Positions 29,038-36,631 of a DNA stretch of 36,631 nucleotides are shown piece by piece. Location of the stretch: assembly GCA_024275655.1 (NCBI GenBank), contig JAJRYR010000051.1, positions 1-36,631 on the forward strand, given 5' to 3'. Position 1 is the first letter of the stretch. Every line of letters begins with the position of its first letter. Below the pieces are notes generated by a model that saw only the letters and a list, made by a program, of their open reading frames with translations, was not told the DNA's origin and made no database searches. Both the position numbers and the translations under genes were made by a program. This stretch comes from an archaeon. Its GTDB lineage: Archaea > B1Sed10-29 > WALL01 > WAMD01.

Positions 29038-30453
29038 TTATATCTCCCATATGGCCCTTATACCAGCCATACCCTTTTTCTTGACTAGGTTTGTCAACAT
29101 TCTTTTGTTTTGCCTTTCAAATTTGAATTTTGTTGTTATCGTGTTTGGATCGATGTATCCCCATTTCCTCAATGCCAGTTCAAGTTCCTTGTGGTTCCTT
29201 GCATATTCTGGGGCAGGGACGCCCTCTACCACAGCATCTACTGCTTGTCTCATGGCCTTTGCTCCTGCTAGGGTTCCCTTTGGATGGCCGTGGACACCGC
29301 CTCCAGCTTGTATTATGACATTTTGTCCGTGCAATGCCACTGCTGCATCAACCTTTCCAGGATCCATCCCGCCACTTGCTATACTGAAAAACGGTTTTAT
29401 CTTTTTTATCCATGTTTGCCCTAGGCTTCCTAGGTAGAATTTTTCAGGGATTTTGTACTCCTCTGCAAGTTCATGGAATCTCTTTATTAGGAGCGCTCCA
29501 CCCTCCATCTTTCCCACGCCAGTTCCTATGTGCAGTTGATCAACTCCGATCATTCTCCAGAACCTCTCATATATCGCAAAGTTAACACCGAAGTTCCCCC
29601 TGTGGTGAGCAGCGTAACCTGCTCTATGTGCGTGGATAAACAGCTTTGCCTTCTTTGCTTCTTCTACCATCTTCATCAATGCTGGAATGCCCAGTATGTA
29701 CACATCCAGCATTACCATCTTCATTCCAGAATCCTTGATATAGTCCAATCTTTCCAGCATCCTGTCAATGCTAGAGTCCGTTATATTGGAAGAATAAAGT
29801 TTCCTCTCGCCAGTCTCCTGTTCCGCTTTATCCAGTGCCTTGGCCATCAAATCAAATCTCTTTTTCCATGGGCAGAACTTCTGGTCAATTAGGTTCTCAT
29901 CATCCTTAACTAGATCCAACCCACCGACCCAGGCTTTATAGGCTACGTCTGCGAATTCTTTTGGTGTTAGACCAACTTTTGGTTTAACAATGGTTCCCAC
30001 ATGAGGTCTCTTGGTTTTCTTGGTTCCCATGTACTTTCTAAGACCCTCTAATCCGGCCCCAGGACCTGAAAACTGCTTTTGGTACTTTTCCGGGAACTTT
30101 ACATCCAAGACATAGCATTCTTCCAATTCCTTTAGGCCGAAGAGATTGCCTAGAACACCCGCATAGAACTGCAGGACATTCTTTTGATCAAAGTGCTCCC
30201 AGGGGTAGGCCACAAACACGAATCCAGAGTTTTCAGTGACCTTCACTATTTTGTAAACTCTTGCCCGGTATTCTCTGAAGACCTTTTCATTCATTGTGTG
30301 TATTTTTGTCCAGGTTCCTACACTGGATTCGCTTGCCACCGCCTCTGCCAGTTTCTCAATCTTTGCATGGCCCTCTAACCAGAACAGGACCACGAAGTCA
30401 TCCTTTCCTGGTTTGTATTTTTTGTCCAAATAGGAATACCCACCGTATGCCAT
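29038..30453 (-). CDS. rbcL: ribulose-bisphosphate carboxylase large subunit, archaeal form III or III-like
   Basis: ESSVGTW, TIVKPKVGL, GGLDLVKDDEN (carbamylated Lys), HIGTGVGKMEGG (loop 6), ASGGMDPGK, GGGVHGHPKG. Confidence 0.93.
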   Translation of the reverse strand: MAYGGYSYLDKKYKPGKDDFVVLFWLEGHAKIEKLAEAVASESSVGTWTKIHTMNEKVFREYRARVYKIVKVTENSGFVFVAYPWEHFDQKNVLQFYAGVLGNLFGLKELEECYVLDVKFPEKYQKQFSGPGAGLEGLRKYMGTKKTKRPHVGTIVKPKVGLTPKEFADVAYKAWVGGLDLVKDDENLIDQKFCPWKKRFDLMAKALDKAEQETGERKLYSSNITDSSIDRMLERLDYIKDSGMKMVMLDVYILGIPALMKMVEEAKKAKLFIHAHRAGYAAHHRGNFGVNFAIYERFWRMIGVDQLHIGTGVGKMEGGALLIKRFHELAEEYKIPEKFYLGSLGQTWIKKIKPFFSIASGGMDPGKVDAAVALHGQNVIIQAGGGVHGHPKGTLAGAKAMRQAVDAVVEGVPAPEYARNHKELELALRKWGYIDPNTITTKFKFERQNKRMLTNLVKKKGMAGIRAIWEI

Positions 30454-30514
30454 GATAAAATAAAAACCAGAGGGAATAAAAAGGTGATTGTTTCACGCAA
30501 GAATCTATTTTCAG

Positions 30515-33055
30515 TTAGTCCCCAACAAACTCCACACCATGTTTGGCTAGTATACGATACGTAAATACCTTTATTCCGTCTAGTATTAAGAACCAAATTA
30601 GGGCATATCCCCACACTAGAATGGCCAGAGACCAGCCAATTGGAGTTACTAGGATACCGTACACTGCAAACAGCGTGGCTAGTATTTGTGTGGCCTCCAC
30701 TGTTATGAACATTATTGGAGAGGGCCATGGCCTTGCCCAGAACGGCTTAGAATGTCGTGAGAGGTACATGGTCATATGACCAGCCACAGCCAGCTTTAGG
30801 AAAATCAATGTGGATACCACATTGCTTGACAACTTGAGATATGCCGTGGCTATGTAGTAGAGTATGAACGTGGATATAACTCCAGTTAACCCCAGCACAG
30901 TTGACATTGTCAATATTGAGTGGGTATTCCACTTCTCTGATTTTCTGGATGGACTTGCATTATCGTATGCTATTGTGAGTATGGGTATATCATTTAGCAG
31001 TGCCAGTATCACTATCATTATTGGTGTTATTGGGTAAGTGTTCAGGAACACTATAGCTAGGGTCATGAAGAACATTATTCTCATTGTTTCTGCTATTCTG
31101 TATATCACATAGGTGTTCATCCTCTTGAATATCTTTCTAGCTTCAACTACAGCATCTGAGATAACCCTTATTCCAGGAGCGGTTAGTATTATATCCGCCG
31201 CCATTCTCGCAGCATCTGTGGCTTTATCCACGGCGATACCACAGTCAGCCTTCTTCAGCGCAGGGGCATCGTTCACACCGTCTCCAGTCATAGCGACTAT
31301 ATGTGCCTTTTTCTGTAAGCTGCTGACAATTAGATACTTATGCTCAGGGTAGACTTCAGCAAACCCATCTGCCCTCTCAACTAGTTCTGCAATTTCTTCT
31401 TCGTGTTTCTTTACTATTCCCTTTGGAAGTCGCATCCCTTCAAATTCTTTCACGATTTCGTGTGCCACTTCTTCGGCAAATATTCTTGCTTCTTCCTCGC
31501 TTGCTTTCTTCTTAAGTTTCAGATAAATTTCTCTAGCTAACACTTTGGCTAGTACAATCAATTCCTGCCTGTTTTCTCCAGTCATCTCTTCTGGTGTCAA
31601 TATGTTTTCTCCCAATCCCAGTATTCTAGCAATCTCTTTTGCTATTGCCTTGTTGTCTCCAGTGACCATCTTTACTTGGACGCCCATTGATCTTAGATCG
31701 CTTATAGTCTCCTTTGCATCTTCTCTGGGTGGATCATAGAGTGGGATTAAGCCGACCAGTGTCCACTTTCCCTTGCTTCGTATTGCTACTCCAATTGTTC
31801 TATAACCTCTAGATGCTAGGGAGTAAACATCCTTTTCAACCCTTTCTCTTTCCTTTCCTTTGAGCCCTGCTAGTGCAATTACTACTTGAGGTGCACCCTT
31901 AACAACATCTATAACTTTCTGACCTATCTTTATTTTTGCCTCTGATCTCTTGATTTTTGGATCAAATGGCAAGAAGGATAAGACCTTTATTTTCTTGTAG
32001 ACATCCTTCACCCCGTACTTTTCTGCTGAATTGTATATTGCTAGTTCTAGTGGATCCTTATCTTCAAGCCTAGAAGCAAGTAGCGCATAATGTATCACAT
32101 CTTTCTTAGAGAATTTGTTGTATGTTACTGGTTCAGCAACTACCAATTGGTTCTTCGTTAATGTCCCTGTTTTATCTACACAAAGTATATCCACACTCGC
32201 TAGTTCTTGGATAGCACTCAACTTTTTTATTATGGCTTCTTTTCTGGCTAAGTTCATAGCTCCAATTGCCATTGTTACAGATAAAACAGCAGGCATTGCT
32301 ACGGGTATGGACGCCACTACAAGAACTAGTGCGAATCTCACAAATTCTAGAATTGGTTCTCCTCTGTACAACGCCACGATTAAAATGATAGCTGCAAGCA
32401 CTAAAGTTACAAGAATGAGGTAATCAGTAACTCTTATTATCATCTTGTGCAAATGACCAGTTTCGTGCATTTCGGCCTTTGCTATGAGGGCAGCATTTTT
32501 TCCAAACTTTGTGTTGTAGCCAGTTGCAATGACTACACCAACCATGCTACCTTTTTTTACTACTGTACCTGTGTATGCTAGGTCTCCCCTGTGTTTAGTT
32601 ACAGGTAATGACTCACCAGTTAGTGCGGATTGATCCACTAGCAAGTACTCTCCATCTATCAATTTCAGATCCGCTGGTATCATATCACCTAGTCTTACCT
32701 TCACGATATCCCCAGGGACTAGATCCCTAGCTGGGACAATAATCCACTTCCCATCTCTCAATACTTTTGCTTTAACCTCTAACCTCTTTTTTAGAGCCTT
32801 TATCGCAGAATCTGCTTTTCGTTCTTGCCAGAAATCTACGCCAGCATTTATAAGAAGCATTAAAATGATTATCGCGAAGTCGTCCCATTTGTGGAGTATT
32901 GCCGATAGTACAGCAGCAATTTCTATCATCCATGGAATTGGTCCCCAGAAGTGTTTTGCTAGTTTTTTCCAGGTTGGTTCCTCCTTCTCTTCAATTTCAT
33001 TTGGTCCAAATTTTTCAAGTCTTTTTCTGGCTTCTTTAGAAGACAACCCTGACAT
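30515..33055 (-). CDS. P3A-type plasma-membrane H+-ATPase (true N-terminus probably further upstream)
   Basis: DKTGTLTKNQL, TGESLPVTK, MTGDGVNDAPALKKADCGIAV; FGPNEIEEKEEPTWKKLAKHFWGPIPWMIEIAAVLSA. Confidence 0.93.
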   Translation of the reverse strand: MSGLSSKEARKRLEKFGPNEIEEKEEPTWKKLAKHFWGPIPWMIEIAAVLSAILHKWDDFAIIILMLLINAGVDFWQERKADSAIKALKKRLEVKAKVLRDGKWIIVPARDLVPGDIVKVRLGDMIPADLKLIDGEYLLVDQSALTGESLPVTKHRGDLAYTGTVVKKGSMVGVVIATGYNTKFGKNAALIAKAEMHETGHLHKMIIRVTDYLILVTLVLAAIILIVALYRGEPILEFVRFALVLVVASIPVAMPAVLSVTMAIGAMNLARKEAIIKKLSAIQELASVDILCVDKTGTLTKNQLVVAEPVTYNKFSKKDVIHYALLASRLEDKDPLELAIYNSAEKYGVKDVYKKIKVLSFLPFDPKIKRSEAKIKIGQKVIDVVKGAPQVVIALAGLKGKERERVEKDVYSLASRGYRTIGVAIRSKGKWTLVGLIPLYDPPREDAKETISDLRSMGVQVKMVTGDNKAIAKEIARILGLGENILTPEEMTGENRQELIVLAKVLAREIYLKLKKKASEEEARIFAEEVAHEIVKEFEGMRLPKGIVKKHEEEIAELVERADGFAEVYPEHKYLIVSSLQKKAHIVAMTGDGVNDAPALKKADCGIAVDKATDAARMAADIILTAPGIRVISDAVVEARKIFKRMNTYVIYRIAETMRIMFFMTLAIVFLNTYPITPIMIVILALLNDIPILTIAYDNASPSRKSEKWNTHSILTMSTVLGLTGVISTFILYYIATAYLKLSSNVVSTLIFLKLAVAGHMTMYLSRHSKPFWARPWPSPIMFITVEATQILATLFAVYGILVTPIGWSLAILVWGYALIWFLILDGIKVFTYRILAKHGVEFVGD

Positions 33056-33140
33056 GCTAGTTTCTAGTAATGAGAGAACCTCTTCACACTCTACATTTTT
33101 TAGCTCGTCAGGATCCTTAACATGGAGCGTAATTATCCCC

Positions 33141-34193
33141 TCACTTTGCCAGTTTTATTACTGGATAGTCCACTTTGAGCAACCCCTTTTCGTAGGCCTC
33201 TGCCACGGCCTTGTTGAATATCCCCATGAACTTGTACTTGTTTGATCTGTTTGTAACTTCAACGAAGACCTTGTAGATTATGTTTGAATCCTCGAACCTA
33301 TCTATTCGAATAGTAGGCTCTGAATCTGTCAGCAGATCTGGATATTTCTTCTTTATTTTCTTTACAATGTCTGATAGAACTTTCAAAGCTTTGTCCGATT
33401 TTACCTTGTAGCTCACTGCCACCTCAAATGGCACGGTGATTGGATCCTTTGGCTTGGAGTAGTCAATGATTGTTGATTCTGCCATCTTCTTGTTTGGTAT
33501 TATCACTAGGTTCCCGTCCCAGGTCTTTATCTTTGTTGCTCTCCAGCCAATTTCTACTACGGTTCCGGCCACCAATCCCGGAATTTCTATGTAGTCCCCT
33601 ATTGTCATATCTTTGTCAGTGGAGATGTATATACCTGAGAAGTAGTTGGCCAACGTATCCTGGAATGCCAAAGCAACTGCCAGACCTCCAACACCCAGGG
33701 AGGCTATTAATGGAGTTATTTCAATTCCAAATTGTGCTAGGATTATGATGAATGCTATGATGTATATGAACGCGTTCACTAGCTTCTTCGCCACTAGGAG
33801 GTAGTTGTATTTGTAGCTCTTTCCCTTCTTTTTTTGCATGTACCATTTTACTGTTGCCGTTATGGTTTTGGTCAGCCCATACGCTACCACAGCTATTAGT
33901 AGTGCTTGGATGACCAGATCAAAGTATTGCCAGTATTTTTGCATTCCAGGATAGATTGTGAGCGAGAGCCAGATTGCAAAGAGAACCACGAATAGATGTA
34001 CAGGAGTTTCCAATTCTTTTACTAGTATGTCGTCCAGAGTTGTTTTTGTCTTGCTTGCAAATTTTTCCATTGCATTCTTTATGATCGCGTAGAATATCTT
34101 TGACACAAGTAAAGCTAGCCCCACAGTTATTATTGTATATCCTACTTCAACCCAAGGAACATCAGCCAATATTTGAGCCAACTCTATTGCCAT
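33141..34193 (-). CDS. small-conductance mechanosensitive channel MscS family
   Basis: LIASLGVGGLAVALAFQDTLANYFSGIYI and VIIPNKKMAESTIIDYS. Confidence 0.94.
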   Translation of the reverse strand: MAIELAQILADVPWVEVGYTIITVGLALLVSKIFYAIIKNAMEKFASKTKTTLDDILVKELETPVHLFVVLFAIWLSLTIYPGMQKYWQYFDLVIQALLIAVVAYGLTKTITATVKWYMQKKKGKSYKYNYLLVAKKLVNAFIYIIAFIIILAQFGIEITPLIASLGVGGLAVALAFQDTLANYFSGIYISTDKDMTIGDYIEIPGLVAGTVVEIGWRATKIKTWDGNLVIIPNKKMAESTIIDYSKPKDPITVPFEVAVSYKVKSDKALKVLSDIVKKIKKKYPDLLTDSEPTIRIDRFEDSNIIYKVFVEVTNRSNKYKFMGIFNKAVAEAYEKGLLKVDYPVIKLAK

Positions 34194-34243
34194 GTTCTAG
34201 ATAACACCAACGTTATTAAAAAGTTTTCTTAAGTTAAGCTAGT

Positions 34244-35071
34244 ATGCAGTTGGTCTTTCATCCAGTTTTTCTAGAACATGAAGTGCCGGGCCACCCGGAA
34301 AATCCCGAGAGGTTTTCCATGCTTGATCTAGATTCCCTAGCATATTTGGTCCCGGACTCTGGAGAGAAGTTGCTTGGTTTAGTTCACCCACAAGAGTACG
34401 TGGAGAGGATTAAGGAGTTGTCCTTAGAATCGGGGGTTCACTGGCTGGACCCAGATACATATATTTGCGAGAAAACCTGGGAAGCGAGCGTTCATGCAGT
34501 TGGCGCTGCCGTTCTAGCCAGCGAGAAAGAGGCCTTCGCCTTGGTGAGGCCCCCAGGACATCATGCTACTAGAAATAGAGGTATGGGTTTTTGCATATTT
34601 AACAACATTGCCATCGCCAGCTTGAACCTGGTGGGCAAGGGGAAGAGAGTTGCAATCCTAGATTTAGATGCCCACCATGGAAATGGCACTCAGGACATCG
34701 TTCTAGGGAATCCAGACATAATCTATTTTTCAGTGCACCAAAGCCCAGGTTACCCAGGAACTGGTCTTGAAACCCAGGAAAACTGCTATAATTTTCCTTT
34801 GCCACCAGGATCTGGAGACGCAGAATTCTTCAAGGCTTGGCAGAGCTTTTATCCTATCCTAGAAAGATTTGATCCAGATTACATTGCTCTTTCACTGGGA
34901 TTTGATTCTTATTACAAGGATTATGGTTGGTTGACTTACCTAAGATTTTCCTTGAAACCGTTTAGGACGGTGCTAGAACTGAAAGAGAACTACAAGGTAT
35001 TTGGGGTTCTGGAAGGTGGGTACAACCCAGAGAGCATAAAAGATGGTGTAGAGCTGATTCTTAGTGTTTGA
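34244..35071 (+). CDS. histone deacetylase / AcuC-like family deacetylase
   Basis: RPPGHHATRNRGMGFCIFNNIAIA; ILDLDAHHGNGTQDI; ALSLGFDSYYKD. Confidence 0.95.
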   Translation: MQLVFHPVFLEHEVPGHPENPERFSMLDLDSLAYLVPDSGEKLLGLVHPQEYVERIKELSLESGVHWLDPDTYICEKTWEASVHAVGAAVLASEKEAFALVRPPGHHATRNRGMGFCIFNNIAIASLNLVGKGKRVAILDLDAHHGNGTQDIVLGNPDIIYFSVHQSPGYPGTGLETQENCYNFPLPPGSGDAEFFKAWQSFYPILERFDPDYIALSLGFDSYYKDYGWLTYLRFSLKPFRTVLELKENYKVFGVLEGGYNPESIKDGVELILSV

Positions 35072-35789
35072 TTGCTAGATAGGTGACCATTTTTGGTTTA
35101 TTTGTATCATCTGCCCTTTTCAAGCAATTTCCCTCCAGAACATCTAGAACTTGGAATCCTGCTTTTTCCAGCAACCTTGTCATTTCTCTAATGGAATAGA
35201 GTCTGTGGTAGGTTTCCATTTCAGCCACAACTTCGAGCTTGTCTTTCTTGTCCACAACTATCCTTCCCCATAGCCAGTTGAGTTTCTTTCTGTTGCTTTT
35301 ATTGACCATTATTTCATAAACACCTTTTTCTATTTCTCTTATTTGAGGTTTGAAAGTGATGTGAGATGTTGCTGTGCTTATGATCAGGAGACCTTTCTTA
35401 ACTAGGTGGTTTCTCCATATCTCGAGGACATTTAATGATTCTTTGTCTGTTTTCCAATAGCCGAATGATGAAAACCAGTTTAAAATTACATCATATCTTC
35501 TAGGCTTGTAGTCTTCTGGATTCATCATATTTCCTACCCAACAGTTTTTGTTTTTCTTTTTTGCCTCCTTCACTAGTTCCTCAGATATATCAAATCCTTC
35601 AATTTCATATCCAAGTTTCTTGAGGTAAGGGTGCAATCGGCCATTTCCACAAGGGACGTCCAAGATACTTTTGTATTTCTTTCCAGTTCGAATTTCTGCT
35701 AATCCTATTAATCCATGAATTAATGAGGCCTGGATGTCTGATTTCTCTTCCTGAGTATCTATGTGCCAAGAAAATTTATCATAACCCAT
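35061..35789 (-). CDS. class I SAM-dependent methyltransferase
   Basis: ILDVPCGNGRLHPYLKKLGYEIEGFDISEELVKEAKKK. Confidence 0.88.
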   Translation of the reverse strand: MGYDKFSWHIDTQEEKSDIQASLIHGLIGLAEIRTGKKYKSILDVPCGNGRLHPYLKKLGYEIEGFDISEELVKEAKKKNKNCWVGNMMNPEDYKPRRYDVILNWFSSFGYWKTDKESLNVLEIWRNHLVKKGLLIISTATSHITFKPQIREIEKGVYEIMVNKSNRKKLNWLWGRIVVDKKDKLEVVAEMETYHRLYSIREMTRLLEKAGFQVLDVLEGNCLKRADDTNKPKMVTYLAIKH

Positions 35790-35860
35790 GCTAGAATTAC
35801 TATGCGAGGATTTTTAAATTCCTAGCTTTACCATCCTGATTTATCTCCAGAAAGAGTGAG

Positions 35861-35968
35861 TCCCGCCCCCCGGATTCGAACCGGGGACCAGTCGGTAGCT
35901 GCGGTCGGGAGGCTTAAAGCCTCTGACCCACTACAGCCGACCGCTCTACCAGGCTGAGCTAGGGCGGG
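35861..35968 (-). tRNA. tRNA-Tyr(GUA) with a 34-nt intron at 37/38 (35897-35930)
   Basis: CCCGCCC...GGGCGGG-A, C1:G72; GTCGG CTGTAG [TGGGTCAGAGGCTTTAAGCCTCCCGACCGCAGCT] A CCGAC; T-arm CCCGGTTCGAATCCGGG. Confidence 0.93.
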
Positions 35969-35981
35969 ATAATTCAAGAGA

Positions 35982-36050
35982 GCCCCGGAGGGATTCGAAA
36001 AGCTGTCACGCCAGCTTGCAGGCGATGTGACTTCAAATCCTCCGGGATGC
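35982..36050. repeat. imperfect inverted repeat made of tRNA-3'-end-like sequence
   Basis: gccccggagggattcgaaaagctgtcacgcc / agcttgca / ggcgatgtgacttcaaatcctccgggatgc. Confidence 0.8.
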
Positions 36051-36065
36051 CACACAAGGTGGCAT
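36047..36065. repeat. perfect 7-bp hairpin ATGCCAC-acaag-GTGGCAT between tRNA-Thr and the inverted repeat
   Basis: Exact complementarity; no T-run follows, so terminator role uncertain. Confidence 0.75.
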
Positions 36066-36066
36066 A

Positions 36067-36140
36067 AGCCCCGGGGGGGATTCGAACCCCCGACCTGCCG
36101 CTTACAAGGCGGCCGCTCTGACCAGCTGAGCTACCGAGGC
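36067..36140 (-). tRNA. tRNA-Thr(UGU)
   Basis: gcctcggtagctcagctggtcagagcg GCCGC-CTTGTAA-GCGGC aggtcgggggttcgaatccccccCGGGGC. Confidence 0.95.
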
Positions 36141-36193
36141 AGCGTTTAGATTTTTGCCTAACTAGTTTAAAAAGTTTGCTTTCCATTTTATTT

Positions 36194-36253
36194 GTGCCCA
36201 TGATGAATGTTTTTGATCCTGAATGATGATGAAAGGGTCAGAGTCTGAGGCTA
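36194..36253 (+). ncRNA. C/D-box sRNA (2'-O-methylation guide)
   Basis: C box ATGATGA 36200-36206; 12-nt guide; D' CTGA 36219-36222; 3-nt spacer; C' ATGATGA 36226-36232; 12-nt guide; D CTGA 36245-36248; GCC/GGC terminal stem. Confidence 0.93.
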
Positions 36254-36631
36254 CATAAAACTCTTTTTGTATTTTTTCCATATCTCCACACCAATCGCGC
36301 ACAACACAGGCGGAATCACAATCATATCCCAATCACTTAGTGATAGTGCCTTTGTCCCTAGCAGTAGTTGAAGCGGTGGTAGGTATATCACTGCTAACTG
36401 TAGTAAAAAGGACACCCCCACTGCGATCCATAATGCTTTGTTTTCAAATAAATGGTGATGCACGGGTCTATCCTCGAATCTAACAATGAATGCTATAAAC
36501 AATTCAAATATGACATCTGCGGTAAAAGTTGCAGTTCTGCTGAGGACAATGTCCCCAGTGGTGTAATAGTGATACAAGAAAACAAAAAGCGTGGTCACAT
36601 ACTGGGCCGCTGAGAGCACTATTATAAATGG
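36251..36631 (-). CDS. P2-type cation-transporting ATPase, C-terminal fragment (runs off window edge)
   Basis: Frame open to the edge (PFIIVLSAAQYVTT...); RTATFTADVIFELFIAFIVRFED, LQLAVIYLPPLQLLLGTKALSLSDW resembles P2-ATPase C-terminal domain. Confidence 0.85.
   Translation of the reverse strand, partial: PFIIVLSAAQYVTTLFVFLYHYYTTGDIVLSRTATFTADVIFELFIAFIVRFEDRPVHHHLFENKALWIAVGVSFLLQLAVIYLPPLQLLLGTKALSLSDWDMIVIPPVLCAIGVEIWKKYKKSFM

Noticed and set aside
35828-36201. Two 75-aa minus-strand ORFs across the tRNA cluster
   Set aside because: They overlap tRNA-Tyr, tRNA-Thr and the inverted repeat; spurious translation of RNA genes.
1-36631. CRISPR arrays, transposases, integrases, prophage genes
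   Set aside because: None seen; the window is mostly housekeeping genes.

Overview
This is a compact archaeal window from a probable hyperthermophile, with most genes on the minus strand. It holds a near-complete ribosomal-protein superoperon (uL3 to uL15, SecY, EMC3/DUF106, eL14, Cbf5; 27354 down to about 13843). uS14 (51 aa) is present but missing from the ORF track. Upstream is a tight minus-strand cluster: Kae1, a KaiC-like ATPase, a small helix-turn-helix-type regulator, reverse gyrase, and a 426-aa protein I read as an ATP-binding-deficient relative of the 'predicted ATPase of the ABC class' family. Membrane pyrophosphatase, a ferritin-like protein and Bud32 follow. The right side carries CutA, an archaeal RuBisCO large subunit, a P3A-type H+-ATPase, an MscS channel, an HDAC-like deacetylase, a methyltransferase, and the C-terminus of a P2-type ATPase running off the edge. 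RNA genes include tRNA-Ser(GCU), tRNA-Asp(GUC), an intron-containing tRNA-Tyr(GUA), tRNA-Thr(UGU) and a textbook C/D-box sRNA at 36194-36253. Main leads: (1) reverse gyrase is broken by a -1 frame change in a GGGGG run three to four codons before the catalytic Tyr, and no start codon could rescue a Tyr-containing fragment; (2) the pseudo-ABC-ATPase overlapping the reverse gyrase stop codon; (3) an unexplained inverted repeat built from tRNA-3'-end-like sequence between two tRNAs; (4) a structured inverted-repeat region around the uL3 promoter; (5) a divergent RuBisCO; (6) the C/D sRNA sharing a TATA region with tRNA-Thr. All family calls come from reading motifs by eye; no searches were run.
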